The notes beneath the pieces were generated by a model that saw nothing but the letters and a program-made list of their open reading frames with translations, was not told the origin of the DNA and searched no databases. Shown in pieces: positions 28,595-37,508 of a DNA stretch of 64,000 bases. Position 1 is the first letter of the stretch. Every line of letters starts with the position of its first letter. The DNA is from Acinetobacter portensis (GTDB lineage Bacteria; Pseudomonadota; Gammaproteobacteria; Pseudomonadales; Moraxellaceae), in NCBI RefSeq assembly GCF_023158935.1, contig NZ_CP096120.1:124001-188000 (forward strand), read 5' to 3'. Both the position numbers and the translations under genes were made by a program.

Positions 28595-29704
28595 TTACGC
28601 AGATTTTGCCGTAATTTGATTTTGTTGAGCTGCTTCAAGTTCACGAACCAAAGACAAAACTTTTTCACCAAAATATTCAACTTCTTCAATAAAATGTAAG
28701 AAGCCTGAAAGAATTAAATCGACACCTACAGATTTTAATTCGACAATGCGTTCAGCAATTTGCTGAGGCGTACCAATTAAATTTGTGCGGAAGCCATCGT
28801 TATATTGAACCAAATCTTCAAAGGTCGATTTTGCCCAGTTACCTTCACCTTCAGCAGTTGCTGCACCGGCTTCCTTCGTTGCATCACCAAAGGCTTTTAC
28901 CGCTTCTACATTTGCACCATCAATGATTTCTTGAAGAACTGCTTTCGCTTCTTCTTCTGTATCACGAGCAATGATGAAAGCATTTACACCTACTTTAACG
29001 TCATGATTATTTGCTTTGGCTTTTTCTCGAATATCATCAATTTGTTTTTTTAGTTCTTCAGGTGTATTTCCGTTGGTGAAGTACCAGTCAGATACACGAG
29101 ATGCCATATCGCGAGCTGCACGGGAACTGCCACCTTGGAAAATTTCAATATGCGGTTTTTGAATAGGTTTTGGAGATAATGTGTAATCTTTAAATTGATA
29201 AAACTTACCATCAAAACTAAAGTTATCTTGTGTCCAAACACCTTTTAAAGCACGAATAAACTCTTCAGAACGTGCATAACGCTGATCATGCTCAGGCCAT
29301 TCTTCGCCAATCGCATCGAATTCACCACGGAACCAACCGCTCACAACATTAATGGCAATACGTCCATTGGTTAAATGATCAATCGTCGCTAATTGTTTTG
29401 CTGCTAAAGCAGGCTTCCAAGGACCTGGCAAAATTGCCGCAATCACTTTGAGCTTTTCGGTCTTTGCCAAAATTCCATGACTAAAACTCACTGATTCATG
29501 TTGATTTTCAGCGTTATAGCCTGCAGTGAAGCGAATTTGCGTAAGTGCATATTCAAATCCGCTATTTTCCGCAGTTTGAGCTAATTTTACGTTGTAGTCA
29601 TAGCTCCAATCGGTGCGTTGCTTAATATTGCTAACAACTAAACCGCCACTTACATTCGGTACCCAGTAGGCAAATTTAATTGCATCATTTTTTACTTGTG
29701 TCAT
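28595..29704 (-). CDS. sfnG: Dimethylsulfone monooxygenase
   Basis: 369-residue luciferase-like FMNH2-dependent monooxygenase that splits dimethylsulfone to methanesulfinate when sulfate is scarce. FAYWVPNVSGGLVVS, TQIRFTAGY, HESVSFSHG, GRIAINVVSGWFRGEF and EIFQGGSSRAARDMA agree closely with SfnG. I start at the ATG at 29704, with GGAG upstream, giving MTQVKNDAIKFAYW; the ORF can be extended to 29782 but that would overlap the FMN reductase gene. The reductase that supplies FMNH2 is encoded just upstream on the same strand. Confidence 0.93.
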   Translation of the reverse strand: MTQVKNDAIKFAYWVPNVSGGLVVSNIKQRTDWSYDYNVKLAQTAENSGFEYALTQIRFTAGYNAENQHESVSFSHGILAKTEKLKVIAAILPGPWKPALAAKQLATIDHLTNGRIAINVVSGWFRGEFDAIGEEWPEHDQRYARSEEFIRALKGVWTQDNFSFDGKFYQFKDYTLSPKPIQKPHIEIFQGGSSRAARDMASRVSDWYFTNGNTPEELKKQIDDIREKAKANNHDVKVGVNAFIIARDTEEEAKAVLQEIIDGANVEAVKAFGDATKEAGAATAEGEGNWAKSTFEDLVQYNDGFRTNLIGTPQQIAERIVELKSVGVDLILSGFLHFIEEVEYFGEKVLSLVRELEAAQQNQITAKSA

Positions 29705-29729
29705 GGCAAATTCTCCACAGTATTTATTG

Positions 29730-30461
29730 TTATGCCACCTGAGATTTAGGCGTTTTCGCATGTAAACGAGATTCTGCTGCATCTAAGCTAGGAACTGCCG
29801 CAGATGGAAGAACTTCTTCTTGCTCAATTTGTTTATTAATACCTAAGCTTTGATTTGCAAGTTGGGTTTTTTCTTTCACAACTTCAGCACGTTGACCTTT
29901 TGCAGGTGCCCATTCAAGAATTGGTAATGCTCGAGCCACAGCTAGGGTAATACGGTCAATGAGAAATTCGCTATGAATGGTGTATTCAGGCGTGAAATCA
30001 CGGTCTGTTGCATACACGCCAATCGGTAAAGTTTGTGCTTGGAAAAAGCTAAATAAAGGGCGTAATTGATGTTCAAGAACAAGCGCATGACGATCACTAC
30101 CACCTGATGCTGCAAGTAAAACAGGAACATCAACAAGAGCTGTTTGCTCAACAAAGTCAAAGAAATGCTTAAATAAACCTGTGAATGATGCACGGTAAAC
30201 AGGTGTACCTACAATGAGTGCATCGGCAGCTTCAACTGCTGCAAGGTCATCCTGCACACGTTGTGGAAGTTGGTTGCGGTAAATTGCACCACCTAGCAAA
30301 GGACCAATTTCACTGAATTTAATGAAATGGACATTAATTGGCGTTGCCTCACCTAATTCGCTCAAAATAGCCTGAACCAAAGCTTCAGTTTTAGATGGAT
30401 TATTTAAACCACCTGAAACAGCAACAATATTAAGTGGTTTTTGTTGATTAAAATTTGACAT
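29730..30461 (-). CDS. msuE: NAD(P)H-dependent FMN reductase (MsuE/SsuE type)
   Basis: 243-residue flavodoxin-like reductase. NIVAVSGGLNNPSKTEALV is the FMN-phosphate loop, and LIVGTPVYRASFTGLFKHFFD with LLAASGGSDRH are the remaining family motifs. It makes free FMNH2 for two-component monooxygenases. sfnG begins 25 nt downstream, so they form an operon. A C-terminal extension of about 50 residues (Glu/Ala/Lys-rich) goes beyond the usual SsuE length and resembles the MsuE subgroup. It is probably induced by sulfur starvation, but no CysB box was identified with certainty. Confidence 0.88.
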   Translation of the reverse strand: MSNFNQQKPLNIVAVSGGLNNPSKTEALVQAILSELGEATPINVHFIKFSEIGPLLGGAIYRNQLPQRVQDDLAAVEAADALIVGTPVYRASFTGLFKHFFDFVEQTALVDVPVLLAASGGSDRHALVLEHQLRPLFSFFQAQTLPIGVYATDRDFTPEYTIHSEFLIDRITLAVARALPILEWAPAKGQRAEVVKEKTQLANQSLGINKQIEQEEVLPSAAVPSLDAAESRLHAKTPKSQVA

Positions 30462-30540
30462 GAGAAAAACCTAAAATGTGATTTATTTCGTAATGTCTTT
30501 ATTAATCAATATGTGCTTATTTCTGTAAAATACTGAAATA

Positions 30541-30555
30541 AAGATAAGTTATCTT
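30541..30555. promoter_or_regulatory. 15-nt palindrome upstream of msuE, in the 376-bp divergent gap
   Basis: AAGATAAGTTATCTT is a perfect dyad with one central base, 80 nt before the msuE start. It may be an operator for a sulfur regulator. The sigma-54 pattern of Pseudomonas sfn genes (TGGC-n-TTGC) was looked for and not seen. The remainder of the gap to 30837 is AT-rich with no other obvious element. Confidence 0.4.
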
Positions 30556-30837
30556 ATTTTTAGATATGGCGAATTAGTGCGGTGTTTAAATGCTAAAGAT
30601 TAAAATAAGTATATGAATAACAATGTTATATTTAATTTAGATAAGCTATTTTAAAGGTGAGATAAAATTTATACGAAAAACTGATTTAGTAAGTAAAAAA
30701 CTTAAAAATGATAAGAAAAACTAAAATTTAATCAAAAAAGAGATAATTAAATGCAAAATATAGCTATTTTGCATATCTATAAACATCGATGTGTGGTTAG
30801 AATAGTCTCACCGTGCACTAGATCTCTCTCGTGATTT

Positions 30838-31488
30838 ATGAATATTTTAATCGTTGATGATCATCCATTATTTCGTCATGCTTTAATTCAAGCTGTTCGT
30901 TATAGTCTACCTCAAGCTCAAATTCATGAAACAGCTGCTGTGAATGAGTTTTACGAGCGTTTGGAAAAAGGTCCAGAGCCAGATCTAGTTTTACTTGATT
31001 TGAATTTACCTGGCGCTTCAGGTTTTTCTGCATTGGTTCACGTACGCGCACAGTATCCATCTATTCCTATTATTGTCGTTTCTGCACACGAAGAAGTGTC
31101 TATTATCCAACGTGCAATTGCACATGGTGCAATGGGTTATATTCCTAAGTCTGCGCATCCAAGTAATATTGGTGAAGCGATTCGTCAAGTATTGGAAGGT
31201 GAAATCTGGTTACCACCAAACTTACCTGCAAACTTGAACTTCGACCCACGTGCGGCAGATGAAACTGCATTAGCAGAACGTATTCAATCATTAACACCAC
31301 AACAATTTCGTGTATTAATGATGGTTGCTGAAGGTTTATTGAATAAGCAAATTGCTTATGAACTTGATGTATCAGAAGCAACGATTAAAGCGCATGTCAC
31401 TGCTATTTTCCGTAAGTTAGGGGTGCAAAATCGTACACAAGCGGTATTGGCAATTAATGCGTTAAATATCGAAGAAAAAAATATCTAA
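30838..31488 (+). CDS. crbR: NarL/LuxR-type response regulator, CrbR/ErdR-like
   Basis: 216-residue two-component regulator. The receiver domain (MNILIVDDHPLFRHAL) has its phospho-acceptor Asp in LVLLDLNLPGASGF and the conserved Lys in GYIPKSAHP. The DNA-binding domain contains QSLTPQQFRVLMMVAEGL and KQIAYELDVSEATIKAHVTAIFRKLG. CrbR/ErdR proteins activate acs and related genes. The match in this case rests on the architecture, the neighbouring CrbS-like kinase and the acs and actP genes. Unusually, no clear Shine-Dalgarno sequence precedes the ATG. Its gene converges with that of the kinase. Confidence 0.82.
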   Translation: MNILIVDDHPLFRHALIQAVRYSLPQAQIHETAAVNEFYERLEKGPEPDLVLLDLNLPGASGFSALVHVRAQYPSIPIIVVSAHEEVSIIQRAIAHGAMGYIPKSAHPSNIGEAIRQVLEGEIWLPPNLPANLNFDPRAADETALAERIQSLTPQQFRVLMMVAEGLLNKQIAYELDVSEATIKAHVTAIFRKLGVQNRTQAVLAINALNIEEKNI

Positions 31489-31497
31489 ATGCAAAAT

Positions 31498-31528
31498 AAA
31501 AAAGACCTCATTAAGAGGTCTTTTTTTT
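31498..31528. terminator. Bidirectional terminator between crbR and crbS
   Basis: AAAAAAGACCTC, a 5-nt loop, GAGGTC and eight T residues. It is symmetrical enough to serve both converging genes. Confidence 0.88.
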
Positions 31529-31537
31529 GTTTCAATT

Positions 31538-34500
31538 TTAAGATTTGCTAATTTTTAAGCCAGATAACCATGAGCGTAAAGAAGCAGGCTTTAACGGTTT
31601 TCTGAGCAAAATAATATTAAGTTCTTTTAACTTTTGAGGAAGTTCAGGATCAGAATCTGCGGTAATAAGCGCAACCGGTGTATTTTCTGGACGATGTTCC
31701 AAAATAAAATCTAAACCGACTTTATCGTTATTCAAATGCTGATCGACCAACCAAACCTGAATATTTTCACGTTGAATAATTTCAGCTGCTTGTTCAGGTT
31801 CGGTCGCTTTAAAGACCTGATAACCCCATTTGGTGAGTAGTGTTGTCATACCTTCCAAAATTGCTTCATCATTATCTAAACATAAAATTTTATAGGCTTT
31901 TGACTGTAAAGGGATTGCCTGAGTTGGTGTGGCAATCACTTTTGGTGGCTCAACAATAGGCACTTCAATCATGAAGCAAGAGCCTTTTCCATAAGTTGAA
32001 TAAACATGGATAGGATAATTCAGCAGACTTGTCATACGATGCACAATAGCAAGACCTAAGCCTAAACCTTGTTCACCCCATGGCGATGTATGACCACAAC
32101 GCTCGAACTCTTGGAAAAGTTTAATACGTTGTTCTTCTGCAATGCCGGGTCCTGTATCCCAAACACCAATTCGAATATGATTTGGTCTTTCGGCAGAACG
32201 CAAAATTCCAACAACAACACGTCCTTTTGCTGTGTAGCGTAGTGCATTACTTACAAAGTTTTGAATAATACGACGAATCCATTGCGGATCTGTATCTATC
32301 CAGAATTGAGCGTCATGTACGCTGAATTTAATATTACGTTGTGCAGCAATTGATTTAAATTGAAGCTCTAAATCACTTAATAAATCATGCAATGGATACG
32401 ATTGACGTTTCGGTTGAATGGTTCCACCTTCTAAACGTGCTATATCTAATAATGCAGACAACATACTTTCTGCACCATGTAAAGCACGATCAAGCTGTTG
32501 TAGTGTTTTCCGATCATCATCACATTGCACGCTTTGCTCTAAAGCTGTACTAAATAAACGTGCTGCATGCATAGGTTGTAATAAGTCGTGACTTGCCGCT
32601 GCAATAAATCGGCTTTTCGACATATTGGCTTGGTCTGCTTGTTCTCGTGCAAGTTGTTGCTCGGAAAGAGCATTTGCTAATTGTTGGGTGCGATCTTGTA
32701 CACGACCTTCAAGCACAGCCTCATTTTCACGGAATGCGGTAATATCTGCGAAGGTTGTAACGAAACCACCACCTTCAATTGGATTGCCACGCATTTGAAT
32801 TACGCGACCATCTTTACGAATACGTTCAAATTCGTGTGCGCTACCAACACGCATCCAATGCATACGTTTACGTACATGCTCTTCAACTGAACCAGGACCG
32901 CATTCACCACGCTCTGCGTTATAACGAATCAGGTCTGAAATAGGGCAACCTACATAAACAATATCTCTTGGATAATCGAATAGTTTTAAATATTGATTAT
33001 TCCATGCAACCAAACACATATTGGCATCGACCACGCTCACACCTTGAGTCATGTGATCGATCATTGTCATAATTAAATTTTGATTAAAACGTTGCCATTG
33101 AGATGCTTGGTCAAGAATATTTGCAACTTGTCCCAAAGCTAAACCATTATTTACCATTGCTGTAGTTAGCAATGTTCGAGCAGAAGCTGCGCCAATTGTT
33201 CCTGCTAAATATTGTTCTGTGAAGCGCCACCACATACCATTAGCACTGCTATTTTCATTTAGTTCTAGATTATTTAGTGTACAAAATTGTTCAAATGCCT
33301 TGATTGTTGGTTCATCACCGGTAATGCGTTTTGCAAGGGTAATTAAGTCACGAACTTTTAAACGAGCAACATCTTGATGAGAGAAATTAGTTTCGTTATT
33401 TGTATTTTGAGATGGTAGTGGTTTGGTTTCATAATAAAAGAAGCTTTCTGCCTGAATTTGTTCTGCAACACTTGGGCGGAAAATTCGAGAGATCCAAATA
33501 TATAAAATTAAATTTAATCCTAAGGACCAAAGTACACCATGTGTAAGAGGGGCTAAAGATTGGAAACCTAACAATGCTTCTGGACGTAACCAAGTAATTC
33601 CTGCAGGTCCATAATTTAAAAAATAATGTGAAAAATCCAGGAAGCTGTCAGGTAAGCTTCTTAAAATAGTAGGGAGTAATAATGTATATGCCCAAATAAT
33701 AAAGCCTGTAATTAAACCTGCATAAACACCTTGTTTACTGCCTCCACGCCAATAAAGACCACCAATTAAAGCAGGTGCAAATTGTGCTACAGCACTAAAT
33801 GCCAATAAGCCAAATACTGAAAGTTGGTCGATATCATTAAAGAAATGGAAGAATAAAAAGCCAAGTAACATTACAACTAAAATGCATACGCGACGTGTAA
33901 ATTTAAGTACTAAAGGTAGACGTTTATCATGACGAGAGAAGATTTTAAAACGCCATAATGCAGGCATAATTAAGTCATTACTGAGCATGATAGATAAGGC
34001 TACGGAAGAAACTAGCAACATTCCTGTAGATGCTGAAAACCCACCTAAAAATGCGAGTAATGTGAGCCAATCTTGCTCATAGCTTAACGGTAAAGACAAA
34101 ACTGCAATATCTGGAATAGCAAGATAATGCGGAGCAGCATGCATTGCCCAACTTGCAATAGGAACAATTGCAATAGTGGTTAAAATTAAATAAACAGCAA
34201 ACCAACGTCTTGCACCTCGAATATGATTTTCATCTCGAAGTTCAACTACAGCAACGTGGAATTGGCGTGGTAAACAAATAATTGCAAGTGCTGCAAGTAA
34301 GGTTTGAACCCAGAAAGTATCGGGCACACCATACATTTTTATTTCACCAAAAGTACGTGAAACATCTCGTGAAATTTGATGAATATTTTCAGGTGAATCA
34401 AATATAAAGAAGCATGCAACAGCAAGTAAAGCAAAAAGCTTAACAAAAGATTCGAATGCTACCGCCAACATTAAACCGCCATGTTGTTCTGTGTTGGCAA

Positions 34501-35038
34501 TTTGTCGTGTGCCAAAAATCATAGCCAAAATAGCAAGAACACTAGTAAGGAATAACACGCTATTTGTTGCGCTTGTTACACCTGCTGTAGGCTCTAAAAT
34601 GACTGCTGCACTAAGTGCAATAGCACGAAGTTGTAGTGCTAAATAGGGAATAACAGCAATAACGGCAAGTATGGTTACAAGTGATGCAAGTGCACCAGTT
34701 TTTCCGTAACGAGCTGCAATAAAATCGGCAATAGATGAAATAGCGTGGTGTTGTCTAACTCTGCCTAAACGTCGCCAAATGTCATAACCTAAAGCAACAA
34801 AAAGTAAGGGACCTAAGTAAATAGGAAGGAAGAGAATGCCTTCTCTTACGGCTGCACCAGTAGCGCCGTAAAATGTCCAAGATGAACAATAAACGCCTAA
34901 AGTTAGACTGAATAGAAACATTCGACCGCGAGTACTTAAACGACTTGCGTGTTTTTCTCCAAAAAATGCACACAAAAAAAGTAATGCGATATAAAGGGCG
35001 AGCACCCCAATAATTAGCCAGCTATTCATATTGCTCAC
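31538..35038 (-). CDS. crbS: CrbS-like hybrid sensor kinase with sodium/solute-symporter domain
   Basis: 1166-residue membrane sensor. The first 480 or so residues form an SLC5/SSF transporter-like domain with about 13 helices (FIAARYGKTGALASL, FGGFSAS-type loops). A linker and a PAS-like domain follow (MTQGVSVVDANMCLVAWNNQYLKLFDYP), then HisKA with the phospho-His in AASHDLLQP (about residue 817), and HATPase with IRIGVWDTGPGIAEE and GLGLAIV. Last is a receiver domain with its Asp in VWLVDQHL (about residue 1099). This is the CrbS/MxtR architecture that senses acetate or related metabolites and drives acs expression. yjcH-actP is divergently encoded next to it. Confidence 0.88.
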   Translation of the reverse strand: MSNMNSWLIIGVLALYIALLFLCAFFGEKHASRLSTRGRMFLFSLTLGVYCSSWTFYGATGAAVREGILFLPIYLGPLLFVALGYDIWRRLGRVRQHHAISSIADFIAARYGKTGALASLVTILAVIAVIPYLALQLRAIALSAAVILEPTAGVTSATNSVLFLTSVLAILAMIFGTRQIANTEQHGGLMLAVAFESFVKLFALLAVACFFIFDSPENIHQISRDVSRTFGEIKMYGVPDTFWVQTLLAALAIICLPRQFHVAVVELRDENHIRGARRWFAVYLILTTIAIVPIASWAMHAAPHYLAIPDIAVLSLPLSYEQDWLTLLAFLGGFSASTGMLLVSSVALSIMLSNDLIMPALWRFKIFSRHDKRLPLVLKFTRRVCILVVMLLGFLFFHFFNDIDQLSVFGLLAFSAVAQFAPALIGGLYWRGGSKQGVYAGLITGFIIWAYTLLLPTILRSLPDSFLDFSHYFLNYGPAGITWLRPEALLGFQSLAPLTHGVLWSLGLNLILYIWISRIFRPSVAEQIQAESFFYYETKPLPSQNTNNETNFSHQDVARLKVRDLITLAKRITGDEPTIKAFEQFCTLNNLELNENSSANGMWWRFTEQYLAGTIGAASARTLLTTAMVNNGLALGQVANILDQASQWQRFNQNLIMTMIDHMTQGVSVVDANMCLVAWNNQYLKLFDYPRDIVYVGCPISDLIRYNAERGECGPGSVEEHVRKRMHWMRVGSAHEFERIRKDGRVIQMRGNPIEGGGFVTTFADITAFRENEAVLEGRVQDRTQQLANALSEQQLAREQADQANMSKSRFIAAASHDLLQPMHAARLFSTALEQSVQCDDDRKTLQQLDRALHGAESMLSALLDIARLEGGTIQPKRQSYPLHDLLSDLELQFKSIAAQRNIKFSVHDAQFWIDTDPQWIRRIIQNFVSNALRYTAKGRVVVGILRSAERPNHIRIGVWDTGPGIAEEQRIKLFQEFERCGHTSPWGEQGLGLGLAIVHRMTSLLNYPIHVYSTYGKGSCFMIEVPIVEPPKVIATPTQAIPLQSKAYKILCLDNDEAILEGMTTLLTKWGYQVFKATEPEQAAEIIQRENIQVWLVDQHLNNDKVGLDFILEHRPENTPVALITADSDPELPQKLKELNIILLRKPLKPASLRSWLSGLKISKS

Positions 35039-35105
35039 AGCAGAAAATCTATAGGCTCATCATACTCTATTCGTGTACTTATCAGTTTAAATTGATCATT
35101 TTTTA

Positions 35106-35115
35106 ACGACCAAAG
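35106..35115 (+). promoter_or_regulatory. ACGACCAAAG motif upstream of yjcH-actP
   Basis: Identical to the 10-mer at 24355 upstream of acs, in the same orientation and at a similar distance from the start codon (109 versus 123 nt). It lies in the region shared by the divergent crbS and yjcH promoters. Confidence 0.5.
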
Positions 35116-35214
35116 TCTAAATTACAAGCAGTATTAAACATTGTTAAGTTGCATAGTGAAAATTCGAATTAAAAATGTTGTGTCCATGGTTGGGCAATTA
35201 TAGGAGTTGGTTTA

Positions 35215-35547
35215 ATGGATGATAAACAAGTAGAACGTATTCTACAAAATCCAAAATTTAAAGAAATGGTCAGTAAAAAAAGTACATTAAGTTGGACTTT
35301 AACTGCCATTATGTTGTTTGTATATGTAGGCTTCATGTTGTTAGTAGGCTATAACAAAGAATTTCTTCATAGTTCACTTTCTGGTGGTGTTACAACTTGG
35401 GGTATTCCTCTAGGTTTAAGCATCATTGTATTGTCATTTTTATTATGTGGTGTTTATTCATATATCGCGAACAATAAATTAGATCAATTAAATGAAGATG
35501 CAATGCGTGAAGTTGAAGCAATTGCTCATGAAAAAGGACAAAATTAA
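35215..35547 (+). CDS. yjcH: DUF485 membrane protein YjcH
   Basis: 110-residue inner-membrane protein with two transmembrane helices ([19 protein letters not shown] and a second near residues 66-85). The N-terminal [16 protein letters not shown] block and the partner gene identify DUF485/YjcH, which is co-encoded with the acetate permease ActP in many bacteria; its exact role is unclear. AGGAG precedes the ATG. The stop codon is 1 nt before the actP start, so the genes are coupled. Confidence 0.92.
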   Translation: MDDKQVERILQNPKFKEMVSKKSTLSWTLTAIMLFVYVGFMLLVGYNKEFLHSSLSGGVTTWGIPLGLSIIVLSFLLCGVYSYIANNKLDQLNEDAMREVEAIAHEKGQN

Positions 35548-35548
35548 G

Positions 35549-37258
35549 ATGAAATGGAATTCACTTAAAGCACTTGTCGCATCAACGGCATTCATGTCTG
35601 GAATGGCTTTTGCAGGTCCAGATTTAGGTGCAGCGGAACAGCAAGCAACAAACTGGCCAGCAATTATCATGTTCATGATTTTTGTTGGTGCAACATTATT
35701 TATTACTAAGTGGGCTGCAAAGCAAACAACTAATACCAATGACTTCTACACAGCAGGCGGTGGTATCTCTGGTTTCCAAAATGGTTTGGCAATTGCTGGT
35801 GACTATATGTCAGCTGCGTCATTCCTTGGTATTTCTGCCATGGTATTTATGTCAGGCTTTGACGGCTTACTCTACTCACTAGGTTTCATGGTGGGTTGGC
35901 CAATTGTATTGTTCTTAATTGCAGAACGTTTACGTAACTTAGGTAAATTCAACTTATCTGACGTTGTGTCTTTCCGTTTAGCAGAAAAGCCAGTACGTAC
36001 TTTAGCTGCAGTAAGCTCATTAGTTGTAGTGGCATTCTACTTAATCGCTCAGATGGTAGGTGCTGGTCAGCTTATTAAGTTACTTTTCGGCTTGAACTAT
36101 AATATTGCTGTTGTAATTGTGGGTTTACTCATGATGGCATACGTAATGTTTGGTGGTATGTTGGCAACAACTTGGGTGCAAATCATCAAAGCGGTGATGT
36201 TGCTTTCAGGCGCAACTTTCATGGCATTTATGGTAATGAAAGGTGTTGGCTTCAGCTTCACTGAAATGTTCACTCAAGCTATTCAAGTATTCTCAAAAGT
36301 TCATGATGTGACTTTGGATCAAGCTGGCGCAATTATGGGTCCTGGTAAGCTTGCTGCAAATCCAGTTGATGCAATTTCGTTAGGTCTTGCATTGATGTTT
36401 GGTACAGCGGGTCTTCCACACATTCTTATGCGTTTCTTTACAGTAAAAGATGCTAAAGAAGCTCGTAAATCTGTAGTTGTTGCAACTGGCTTTATTGGTT
36501 ACTTCTATCTATTAACATTCATCATTGGTTTTGGTGCGATTCTTTATGTATCGAACAACCCACAATTCCTTGATGTTGCTAAAATGGCGGTTACAGGCAA
36601 GTTAGAACTTGTTGGTGGTAACAACATGGCTGCGGTTCACTTGTCTGATGCATTAGGCGGTGATTTGTTCATGGGCTTCATTTCAGCAGTAGCATTCGCA
36701 ACAATTCTTGCGGTTGTAGCTGGTTTGACGTTGTCTGGTGCTTCTGCAATTTCACATGACTTGTATGCAAACGTATTCAAAAAAGGTCAAACAACTCCTG
36801 AATCTGAACTTCGTATGTCAAAAATTGCGACTTTAGGTCTAGCAATTTTCGCAATGATTCTAGGTATTTTGTTCGAAAAACAAAACGTTGCATTCATGGT
36901 AGGTTTAGCATTCTCTGTAGCTGCATGTGCGAACTTCCCAGTTCTAGTACTATCAATGTTCTGGAAAGGTTTAACTACACGCGGTGCCGTAATTGGTGGT
37001 GTTGTAGGCTTAGTATTAGCAGTAGTATTAATTGTATTATCTAAAGCAGTTTGGGTAGATACATTGGGTATTTCTGATACCCCTATTAACCCATACAATG
37101 GTCCTGCATTGTTCGCTATGCCATTATCATTCTTCTGCTGCTGGTTGTTCTCTGTGACTGATAATTCAGCACAAGCACAAGCAGAACGCAAAGCGTTTGA
37201 TGCACAGTATGTACGTTCACAAACTGGTGTTGGTATCTCAGGCGCATCTGATCACTAA
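35549..37258 (+). CDS. actP: Cation/acetate symporter
   Basis: 569-residue SLC5-family permease for acetate and probably glycolate. A cleavable signal peptide (about residues 1-23, ending AGMAFAGP-like) is followed by 13 transmembrane helices. [33 protein letters not shown] and [19 protein letters not shown] are ActP signatures. I use the ATG at 35549 just after the yjcH stop; an earlier in-frame Met at 35492 lies inside yjcH and would bury the signal peptide. The closing terminator is at 37276. Confidence 0.95.
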   Translation: MKWNSLKALVASTAFMSGMAFAGPDLGAAEQQATNWPAIIMFMIFVGATLFITKWAAKQTTNTNDFYTAGGGISGFQNGLAIAGDYMSAASFLGISAMVFMSGFDGLLYSLGFMVGWPIVLFLIAERLRNLGKFNLSDVVSFRLAEKPVRTLAAVSSLVVVAFYLIAQMVGAGQLIKLLFGLNYNIAVVIVGLLMMAYVMFGGMLATTWVQIIKAVMLLSGATFMAFMVMKGVGFSFTEMFTQAIQVFSKVHDVTLDQAGAIMGPGKLAANPVDAISLGLALMFGTAGLPHILMRFFTVKDAKEARKSVVVATGFIGYFYLLTFIIGFGAILYVSNNPQFLDVAKMAVTGKLELVGGNNMAAVHLSDALGGDLFMGFISAVAFATILAVVAGLTLSGASAISHDLYANVFKKGQTTPESELRMSKIATLGLAIFAMILGILFEKQNVAFMVGLAFSVAACANFPVLVLSMFWKGLTTRGAVIGGVVGLVLAVVLIVLSKAVWVDTLGISDTPINPYNGPALFAMPLSFFCCWLFSVTDNSAQAQAERKAFDAQYVRSQTGVGISGASDH

Positions 37259-37275
37259 GATAAGATTGCCTAAAT

Positions 37276-37299
37276 AAAAAGCCCCGAAAGGGGTTTTTT
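37276..37299 (+). terminator. Rho-independent terminator after actP
   Basis: AAAAAGCCCC, a GAAA tetraloop, GGGG and TTTTTT: a compact and very typical terminator. Confidence 0.9.
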
Positions 37300-37508
37300 A
37301 TTGTCTAAAAATTTGTGTTGATCATCCAATAATTAAAAAAAGTTGTGTTAACAATAAATGAACAGTTGTCTAACAGATTTATTTTTAACAGTAATTTATC
37401 ATTTTATTCTGCTTTAAATATTAAGCATGCGCTTTATTCACTTGTCGTGAATGTCTTTTTGACCCTTAAGGTCTGTCTGTTTTTATAAATAATTAAGATG
37501 AGGGGAAT

